7,259 nucleotides of DNA, taken from NCBI RefSeq assembly GCF_044372965.1, contig NZ_JBILQX010000180.1, positions 1 through 7,259 of the forward strand, in the 5' to 3' direction. The translations under genes were made by a program, and so were the position numbers. This document shows positions 1 through 5,210 of the stretch, in pieces. The notes under the pieces are model-generated. The model saw only the letters and a program-made list of their open reading frames with translations. It had not been told where the DNA came from and searched no databases. This DNA is from Elstera sp044372965 (GTDB lineage Bacteria > Pseudomonadota > Alphaproteobacteria > Elsterales > Elsteraceae). Every line of letters starts with the position of its first letter. Position 1 is the stretch's first letter.

Positions 1-221
1 CGCGTCGTCATCTCTAAGAAGGCGGTAGCGATCGACGTGGGCGTGCCGGTATCCATCGTCAGCGGGTCGTTCTTATGCCGCTCCATGAAATCCGCAATGA
101 TGTGGTGGCTGCGCTCGGCGATATCGCCCATCACGCGCGACCATTCGGCAGGGTCGGGCAGGGCTACCGTGGGTGCGTCGTTATTTGCCGATTGGTTGGG
201 GGTTGTTTGGTTTTGGGTCAT
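1..221 (-). CDS. phaC: Class I poly(R)-hydroxyalkanoate synthase, N-terminal fragment (partial)
   Basis: The gene reads leftwards and is cut by the window edge, leaving 73 codons from an ATG at 221. PhaC polymerises (R)-3-hydroxyacyl-CoA into polyhydroxyalkanoate storage granules in the cytoplasm. The visible part starts MTQNQTTPNQ, a polar variable leader, followed by DPAEWSRVMGDIAERSHHI (residues about 23-41) and PTSIATAFLEMTT near the cut. This matches the helical N-terminal region of alphaproteobacterial class I synthases as I remember it. The alpha/beta-hydrolase core with the catalytic Cys-Asp-His lies outside the window, so class and activity cannot be confirmed here. The start is supported by GGGAGGA at 233-227 on the minus strand, 5 bases before the ATG. 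It is transcribed divergently from the lipoprotein gene at 423. The identification rests on the N-terminus only. Confidence 0.82.
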   Translation of the reverse strand, partial: MTQNQTTPNQSANNDAPTVALPDPAEWSRVMGDIAERSHHIIADFMERHKNDPLTMDTGTPTSIATAFLEMTT

Positions 222-238
222 TGCGGTCCTCCCTCCCT

Positions 239-265
239 AAGTGCGCTTTGTGCGCGCTTTTTTTT
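239..265 (+). terminator. Plus-strand Rho-independent terminator-like hairpin beside the phaC start
   Basis: AAGTGCGC (239-246) pairs with GCGCGCTT (252-259) over 8 base pairs, including one G-U, around a 5-base loop. It is followed by a run of eight T (258-265). The minus-strand version has one A-C mismatch and no trailing T run, so the signal points along the plus strand. No plus-strand gene ends here. It would stop transcripts running antisense out of phaC before they reach the lipoprotein gene at 423. It could instead be a structural element of the phaC leader, since it abuts the phaC Shine-Dalgarno on the other strand. Confidence 0.45.
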
Positions 266-284
266 ATCGATACCAACAAAAGAC

Positions 285-316
285 CGCTCGCCCTGGTTTT
301 GCTTGCCAGGAGAGCG
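285..316. promoter_or_regulatory. Imperfect inverted repeat in the phaC/lipoprotein divergent region
   Basis: CGCTC (285-289) and CCTGG (292-296) on the left match CCAGG (306-310) and GAGCG (312-316) on the right. This gives 10 paired bases with a 2:1 internal bulge and a 9-base centre. The dyad lies 64 bases upstream of the phaC start and 106 bases upstream of the lipoprotein start, so it could be an operator serving either gene or a hairpin in a leader. T-rich sequence follows at 319-322. I could not assign a -35/-10 pair on either strand in 222-422, so the role is open. Confidence 0.35.
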
Positions 317-422
317 TATTTTGCGTGTTCTGTCGGCGCGTGACGCGTCTTCCTCTGGATACCACGGATGGGAGGCGGTCGCAGCCGGAAAGCGTTAAGG
401 TCGGTTCACAGCGGGGGAATGC

Positions 423-1502
423 ATGACACAGCGGTTTGAGCGAGTAGGGAACACGCGCGGCATGGGTCGCCTGCTGTCGGTATCCATGCTTGCGCTGTTG
501 CTCGGCGGGTGTAGCGACCTTGGGCTGTTTACCAATACCAAAACCACCGATGACGGCACCTATCCGAACCTTGGCACGGTGCCCGCCCGGCCCGAACCGC
601 GGTCCGGTACCCCCGAGCGGCAAGCAGTGCGGGAAGGCTTGGCGGCGGACCGCGACAATGCGCGCTATAGCGCCGATCCGATCCGCAGGCCGTTCCCGGA
701 GGGCAAAGCCGCCGCCGTGGCCCCAAGCTTGACGGACGGGAATTTCCCAGCCCAATCGAATTTCCGCCCGACCGAAGCGCCGCCGGGGTCCGCCCCCGCG
801 CCCACGCCCGCCAGCGTCTCGGTGCAACCGATTGCGCCGCCCGTTGGGCAAGTCGCGCCGTCGTCCGAAGGAATGCCGGCAATCCCGCCGTCCGCGCCGC
901 GCCAGCCCGAACCCGAACCGCCGCCGCCCGCGCCGGTCGATCTGGTGCCGCAAGCCGCGCAGGTTCCGGGGCCGCCGTCGGTCTCGGTTGCGACTCCGAC
1001 TGTTGCCGCGCCCGCGCCGGTCCAACCGACCGCGCCAACCCTACCGAGCGGGGCCTCCGTCGATGCGCGGCTCGATGCCATGCTCGCCGATGTTGGGGCC
1101 GATCCCGTGCGGCGACAGGCGTTGAGTGCCGAAAATGCGGCGATCACGGCCCCGTCGCTCGCCACGCTCTATTTCCGCGACGGCTCGGCGGCGCTCGATG
1201 GCGCGGCGCTTGGCGTGCTGAAACAGGTGGCGCAGATCCAAAAATCCCGAGGTGGGCGTTTGGTGCTGGTCGGCCATGCAAGTCGGCGCGCGGAGACGAA
1301 TGACGCGCGCAAACGCGAAACTTTCAATCAAAAAATCAGCGCGCAACGGGCTGAAAATGTCCGTAAAGCCTTGGTGCGCTTGAAAGTTCCCCTGCTCGCT
1401 CTGTCGGTGCGCGCCTCGGGCGATCAGGCGGCGGTGTTCGATGAAGCCGCGCCCGCAGGGGAAGCCGCGAACCGCAAGGTCGAGATTTATCTTGAAGATT
1501 AA
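423..1502 (+). CDS. Outer-membrane lipoprotein with Pro/Ala-rich linker and OmpA-like C-terminal domain
   Basis: The predicted 359-residue lipoprotein probably links the outer membrane to peptidoglycan. A hydrophobic segment ends in a lipobox, LLGGC, with Cys30 as the acylation site; Ser at +2 does not suggest inner-membrane retention. After it come YPNLGTVPARP (47-57) and a charged stretch EGLAADRDNARY (71-82). A Pro/Ala-rich, probably disordered linker spans about 115-210. An OmpA-like domain starts near LYFRDGS (249-255) and contains GHAS (284-287), ISAQRA (306-311) and ANRKVEIYL (349-357). Arg309 fits the diaminopimelate-binding Arg of OmpA domains, but the usual Asp of GHTD is Ser287. 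The start at 423 has GGGGGA at 413-418. ATG at 462 (Met14) would give a more typical 16-residue signal peptide and is a real alternative. The stop is TAA, and the aminotransferase gene follows after 85 bases. The specific role is unknown. Confidence 0.85.
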   Translation: MTQRFERVGNTRGMGRLLSVSMLALLLGGCSDLGLFTNTKTTDDGTYPNLGTVPARPEPRSGTPERQAVREGLAADRDNARYSADPIRRPFPEGKAAAVAPSLTDGNFPAQSNFRPTEAPPGSAPAPTPASVSVQPIAPPVGQVAPSSEGMPAIPPSAPRQPEPEPPPPAPVDLVPQAAQVPGPPSVSVATPTVAAPAPVQPTAPTLPSGASVDARLDAMLADVGADPVRRQALSAENAAITAPSLATLYFRDGSAALDGAALGVLKQVAQIQKSRGGRLVLVGHASRRAETNDARKRETFNQKISAQRAENVRKALVRLKVPLLALSVRASGDQAAVFDEAAPAGEAANRKVEIYLED

Positions 1503-1540
1503 GGCCGCTCGCGCCTAAACGAACAATCGCCCTGGCGCGT

Positions 1541-1579
1541 GGGGACAGCCGCGGCGTTTCCCCATTAGTCCCCGTGGGA
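1541..1579 (+). promoter_or_regulatory. Aminotransferase leader with mutually exclusive short hairpins
   Basis: In the 85-base leader, GGGGAC (1541-1546) can pair fully with GTCCCC (1568-1573), or GGGGA (1541-1545) with TCCCC (1559-1563). TCCC (1569-1572) can instead pair with GGGA (1576-1579), which is the only Shine-Dalgarno-like sequence before the ATG at 1588 (8-base spacing). These pairings compete, so the leader could in principle mask or free the ribosome site. The stems are only 4-6 base pairs and GC-rich DNA produces such matches by chance, so regulation is speculative. Confidence 0.25.
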
Positions 1580-1587
1580 TAGACATT

Positions 1588-2814
1588 ATGGACAGCGACT
1601 TTCACAGCATTCGCCGCTTACCGCCTTACGTTTTTGCGGAAGTGAACAAGCTGAAAGCCGCCGCCCGAGCTAATGGCAGGGACGTTATCGACTTTGGCAT
1701 GGGCAATCCCGATAGCCCGACGCCGAAGCATATCGTCGATAAATTGATCGAAGCCGTGCAGAACCCGCGCACGCACCGCTATTCCATGAGCAAGGGCATT
1801 CCCGGCCTCAGGAAAGCCATTGCGGGTTATTACGAGCGCCGGTTTGGCGTATCGCTCGACCCCGAATCGGAAATCGTCGCAACCCTGGGTTCGAAGGAAG
1901 GGCTGGCGAACCTTGCCAACGCCATCACCAGCCCCGGCGATACGGTTATGGTGCCGAACCCCTCCTATCCCATCCACGCCTTCGGCTTCATGATGGCGGG
2001 GGCCTCGATCCGCCACCTGCCGACCACCGAAGGCAGTGATTTCATGGTGATGCTGGAGCGCGCCGCGAAACACTCGGTGCCCGCGCCGACTGTGCTGGTG
2101 GTCAACTATCCCTCGAACCCGACCGCCGAAGTGCGCGGGCTCGATTTCTATACCGATATTGTCGATTTCTGCCGCAAGCGGAATATCTGGGTTCTGTCGG
2201 ACATGGCCTATTCGGAGCTTTATTTCGACGATAACCCGCCGCCCTCGATCCTTCAGGTGCCGGGCGCGATGGATATTGCGGTGGAGTTCGGCAGCCTGTC
2301 GAAAACCTATTCGATGCCCGGCTGGCGCATGGGCTATGCGGTGGGCAATAAGAAGCTCATCAACGCGCTGACCCGGATCAAATCCTACCTGGATTACGGG
2401 GCCTTCGCGCCGATTCAAATCGCGGCTGCGGCGGCGTTGAATGGGCCGCAAGATTGCGTTGAAGAGATGCGCACTATGTATAAGCAGCGCCGGGATGTGC
2501 TCATTCAGTCGCTGGCGCAAGCGGGCTGGGATGTTCCGTCGCCGCCCGCGACGATGTTCGCCTGGGCGCCGATCCCGGATCGTTTCAAACATCTGGGCAG
2601 CTTGGAATTTTCGAAGCGCCTGCTGCTCGAAGCCGATGTGGCGGTCGCCCCCGGCGTTGGCTTCGGCGAGTATGGCGATGGGCATGTACGCCTCGCGCTG
2701 GTGGAAAACCCGCAGCGCGTGCGCCAAGCCGCCCGCTCGATCAAGACCTTCTTCGGGCGCGACGATGTGGCGGACACGGCGTTTAAACCCGTGTTCCACA
2801 TGGCGGCTCAGTAA
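1588..2814 (+). CDS. alaC: AlaC-type class I/II PLP-dependent aminotransferase
   Basis: This is a fold-type I aminotransferase of 408 residues, close in length to E. coli AlaC (about 412), which makes alanine from pyruvate and glutamate. The match runs along its whole length: RLPPYVFAEVNKLKAAAR (10-27), DFGMGNPD (35-42), GSKEGL (101-106), MVPNPSYPIH (121-130) and YPSNPTA (174-180). The PLP lysine is Lys239 in SLSKTYSMPGWR, with Arg247 for the phosphate, Asp205 (LSDMAYSEL) for the pyridine nitrogen, Asn177, and Arg368 (HVRLALVEN) for the substrate carboxylate. Homologues next to hom are often annotated as LL-diaminopimelate aminotransferase. The sequence resembles AlaC more, but the amino donor cannot be decided from it. 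The start ATG has a weak GGGA 8 bases upstream. hom follows after 48 bases, suggesting co-transcription in amino-acid metabolism. The fold and class are very secure; the gene name is moderately so. Confidence 0.9.
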   Translation: MDSDFHSIRRLPPYVFAEVNKLKAAARANGRDVIDFGMGNPDSPTPKHIVDKLIEAVQNPRTHRYSMSKGIPGLRKAIAGYYERRFGVSLDPESEIVATLGSKEGLANLANAITSPGDTVMVPNPSYPIHAFGFMMAGASIRHLPTTEGSDFMVMLERAAKHSVPAPTVLVVNYPSNPTAEVRGLDFYTDIVDFCRKRNIWVLSDMAYSELYFDDNPPPSILQVPGAMDIAVEFGSLSKTYSMPGWRMGYAVGNKKLINALTRIKSYLDYGAFAPIQIAAAAALNGPQDCVEEMRTMYKQRRDVLIQSLAQAGWDVPSPPATMFAWAPIPDRFKHLGSLEFSKRLLLEADVAVAPGVGFGEYGDGHVRLALVENPQRVRQAARSIKTFFGRDDVADTAFKPVFHMAAQ

Positions 2815-2862
2815 TCCTGTCCAACACGACCCGACGATGATTTGAGAGTGAGAGAATAGGTT

Positions 2863-4164
2863 ATGGAAGATCGTAAACCGTTGCGCGTCGGCATTGCCGG
2901 TTTGGGTGTCGTCGGCGCGGGCGTTGTCGGGGTGTTACAGCGGAATGCCGAGCAGATCGCGGCCCGCGCGGGCCGTCCCATCGAAGTGGTGGCGGTGGCC
3001 GCGCGGGACCGCACGCGGGATCGCGGCGTCGATCTCTCAAAAGTGACCTGGGCCGAAACGGCGAAAGATCTGACCCAGCGTAACGATGTCGATGTCTTCG
3101 TCGAACTCATCGGCGGCTCGGAAGGCCCGGCGCGCGAGGCGGTGGAAGCTGCGCTGGCGCGGGGCCTGCCGGTCGTTACCGCCAATAAGGCGCTGCTTGC
3201 CCATCATGGGGCGGAACTCGCGCGGATGGCGGAAGCGCGCGGCGTCACCCTGGCGTTTGAAGCGGCGGTGGCGGGCGGTATTCCGGTGATTAAGGTGCTG
3301 CGTGAAGGCTTGGCGGCGAACCGCTTCAGCCGCGTCTACGGCATTCTCAACGGCACCTGCAATTACATCCTGACCAAGATGCGCCAAGAAGGCCGCGATT
3401 TTGCCGATGTGCTGGCCGATGCGCAGAAGCTGGGCTATGCCGAAGCCGATCCCACGTTTGACGTGGAAGGTATCGACGCGGCCCATAAGCTCTCGATTCT
3501 GGCCGCCGTCGCTTTCGGCTCCGATGTGGCCTTCGATAAGGTGCATGTGGAAGGCATCCGCCACGTTTCGGCGGTCGATATCGCCTTTGCCGAGGAACTC
3601 GGCTACCGGATTAAGCTGCTCGGCATCGCCGCCCTCACCGACGCCGGGCTGGAACAGCGCGTTCACCCCTGCATGGTGCCGGTCGATAGTGCCATCGCCT
3701 CGGTGGAAGACGTTTACAACGCTGTGGTCGCCGAAGGGGATGCGGTTGGCACCTCGATGATGGTGGGGCGCGGGGCGGGCGCAGGCCCCACGGCCTCGGC
3801 GGTGGTGTCCGATCTCATTGATCTTGCACGCGGTTTCAGCGTTCCCACTTTCTCGGTGCCGGTCGCAGCGAAAACAGCGCTGCCGTCGGTTGCCATCGAC
3901 AAGCATCGCGGCGCTTACTATGTGCGCCTGATGGTGCTGGATCAGCCGGGCGTGATTGCCGATATCGCCGGGGCTTTGCGCGACGAAAAAGTTTCGATGG
4001 AAGCTATGATCCAGCGGGGGCGCAATCCGGGGGAAATCGTCCCGGTCGTGCTTACCACGCACGAGACCGACGAAGCGGCGATGCGCCGCGCGCTCGCCCG
4101 GATCGATGGCTTGCCCGCGATCACAGAGCCGCCCCGCGTTATCCGCATCATGGAACAATTGTAA
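2863..4164 (+). CDS. hom: Homoserine dehydrogenase with C-terminal ACT domain
   Basis: The enzyme reduces aspartate-4-semialdehyde to homoserine with NAD(P)H, the branch point to threonine and methionine. The protein has 433 residues, the usual length for a monofunctional enzyme; there is no fused aspartokinase. Its order is a Rossmann domain with GLGVVG (13-18), VTANKALL (105-112) with Lys109, the family signature ILNGTCNYILT (161-171), and the catalytic segment YAEADPTFDVEGIDAAHKL (192-210). By alignment with yeast homoserine dehydrogenase as I recall it, Glu194, Asp205 and Lys209 match its active-site residues. A C-terminal ACT domain (about 352-430, with LDQPGVIADIAGAL) fits feedback control by threonine. 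GAGAG (2850-2854) is a reasonable ribosome site 8 bases before the ATG. The gene lies between the aminotransferase and glpX on the same strand, probably in one transcript. No key residue is missing. Confidence 0.97.
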   Translation: MEDRKPLRVGIAGLGVVGAGVVGVLQRNAEQIAARAGRPIEVVAVAARDRTRDRGVDLSKVTWAETAKDLTQRNDVDVFVELIGGSEGPAREAVEAALARGLPVVTANKALLAHHGAELARMAEARGVTLAFEAAVAGGIPVIKVLREGLAANRFSRVYGILNGTCNYILTKMRQEGRDFADVLADAQKLGYAEADPTFDVEGIDAAHKLSILAAVAFGSDVAFDKVHVEGIRHVSAVDIAFAEELGYRIKLLGIAALTDAGLEQRVHPCMVPVDSAIASVEDVYNAVVAEGDAVGTSMMVGRGAGAGPTASAVVSDLIDLARGFSVPTFSVPVAAKTALPSVAIDKHRGAYYVRLMVLDQPGVIADIAGALRDEKVSMEAMIQRGRNPGEIVPVVLTTHETDEAAMRRALARIDGLPAITEPPRVIRIMEQL

Positions 4165-4202
4165 GCGCCCCTGTATCGCGCTATCACCCTGCCCAACTGT
4201 TA

Positions 4203-4221
4203 GCCCCTTTGCCTAAGGGGC
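4203..4221 (+). other. Perfect 7-bp hairpin between hom and glpX
   Basis: GCCCCTT (4203-4209) pairs perfectly with AAGGGGC (4215-4221) around the loop TGCCT. It lies 38 bases after the hom stop and ends 5 bases before the glpX Shine-Dalgarno GGAG (4227-4230). Only CCTCTT follows, not a T run, so a full Rho-independent terminator is unlikely. An intercistronic stability or processing element, or a translational modulator of glpX, is as plausible. Confidence 0.4.
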
Positions 4222-4240
4222 CTCTTGGAGACATTTGCCC

Positions 4241-5206
4241 ATGTCGATGGACCGTAACCTCGCCCTTGAAGCCATTCGCGTTACCGAAGCCGCCGCGCTC
4301 TCCGCCTCCCGCCTGATGGGCCGGGGCGATGAGAAGGCCGCCGATCAGGCCGCGGTCGATGCCATGCGCCGCGCGCTGAACGATCTCGATATCGACGGGA
4401 CGGTGGTCATCGGCGAGGGCGAGCGCGACGAAGCGCCGATGCTCTATATCGGCGAGAAGGTTGGCACCGGCCAAGGCCCGCGCATCGATATCGCCCTTGA
4501 TCCGCTCGAAGGCACGACGATCACCGCCAAGGGTGGCCAGAATGCTCTTGCCGTCATTGCGATGGCGGAAGCGGGCGGGTTCTTGAACGCACCGGACGTG
4601 TATATGGATAAGATTGCCGTTGGTGGGGGCTTACCTGACGGCGTGGTGGATATCGATGCCGACCCGGCAACGAACCTGAAGAACCTCGCCCAAGCCAAGA
4701 AGCTGGCGGTGGAAGACCTCGTGGTCTGCATTCTCGACCGGCCCCGCCATTCCGATTTGATCGCCAAGGTTCGCGCTGCTGGCGCGCGCATTATGCTGAT
4801 TTCCGATGGGGACGTTTCGGGCGTCATCGCCACCTCAACCCCGAATTCGGGCGTCGATCTGTACCTCGGGTCGGGCGGCGCGCCGGAAGGCGTGTTGGCC
4901 GCTGCCGCGCTGCGCTGCATCGGCGGCCAGATGCAGGGCCGTCTGTTGTTCCGCAATGACGACGAGCGCGGCCGCGCCACCCGCATGGGCATTACCGACT
5001 TCAACCGCAAATATTCGATGCTCGATCTTGCCAAGGGCGACGTGATGTTCGCGGCAACCGGCGTGACCGATGGGGCGATGCTGCAAGGCGTGCGCCTGTT
5101 CCCCGGCGGGGCGACGACCCATTCGCTCATCATGCGTTCGGCGACGGGCACGGTGCGCTATGTGACCGCTCAGCACAATACCGTGCTGAAGCCGTTCAAT
5201 CACTAA
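4241..5206 (+). CDS. glpX: Class II fructose-1,6-bisphosphatase
   Basis: The enzyme hydrolyses fructose-1,6-bisphosphate to fructose-6-phosphate, the committed step of gluconeogenesis, using divalent metal. The protein has 321 residues against about 336 for E. coli GlpX. Metal and phosphate motifs are in place: Asp35 (AADQAAVDAM), Glu59 in IGEGERDEAP (57-66), Asp87 and Glu90 in LDPLEGTT (86-93), and Glu216 in GSGGAPEGV (210-218). These positions agree with the E. coli active-site residues Asp33, Glu57, Asp85, Glu88 and Glu213 as I remember them. I chose ATG at 4241, giving MSMDRNLALE, the usual family start. An in-frame TTG at 4235 and an ATG at 4247 are alternatives; GGAG at 4227-4230 sits 4, 10 and 16 bases before the three. 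Some bacteria use GlpX-type enzymes on sedoheptulose-1,7-bisphosphate too, which the sequence cannot decide. recJ follows after 4 bases. Confidence 0.96.
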   Translation: MSMDRNLALEAIRVTEAAALSASRLMGRGDEKAADQAAVDAMRRALNDLDIDGTVVIGEGERDEAPMLYIGEKVGTGQGPRIDIALDPLEGTTITAKGGQNALAVIAMAEAGGFLNAPDVYMDKIAVGGGLPDGVVDIDADPATNLKNLAQAKKLAVEDLVVCILDRPRHSDLIAKVRAAGARIMLISDGDVSGVIATSTPNSGVDLYLGSGGAPEGVLAAAALRCIGGQMQGRLLFRNDDERGRATRMGITDFNRKYSMLDLAKGDVMFAATGVTDGAMLQGVRLFPGGATTHSLIMRSATGTVRYVTAQHNTVLKPFNH

Positions 5207-5210
5207 GCCG

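Noticed and set aside
75..398. 107-codon plus-strand frame across the phaC 5' end and the intergenic region
   Set aside because: It overlaps phaC antisense, passes through the terminator-like hairpin and shows no protein-like pattern.
264..1025. 253-codon Arg-rich minus-strand frame starting inside the lipoprotein gene
   Set aside because: The Arg/Gly repeats are the reverse reading of the Pro/Ala codons of the lipoprotein linker; its end also crosses the intergenic region without a plausible domain.
783..1050. Pro/Ala-rich stretch considered as a tandem DNA repeat
   Set aside because: The CCG/GCG-rich sequence has no fixed repeat unit; it is simply codon usage for a disordered proline-rich linker.
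1618..2799. 393-codon open frame on the minus strand opposite the aminotransferase gene
   Set aside because: The translation is His/Arg/Gly-rich with no recognisable domain, and the plus strand carries a full aminotransferase with all catalytic residues. Long antisense frames are expected in GC-rich coding DNA.
3037..4158. 373-codon open frame on the minus strand opposite hom
   Set aside because: It has the same shadow composition (His, Arg, Gly) and no motif, while hom is intact on the plus strand.
4444..5151. 235-codon minus-strand frame opposite glpX
   Set aside because: Shadow of glpX; no domain or ribosome site recognised.
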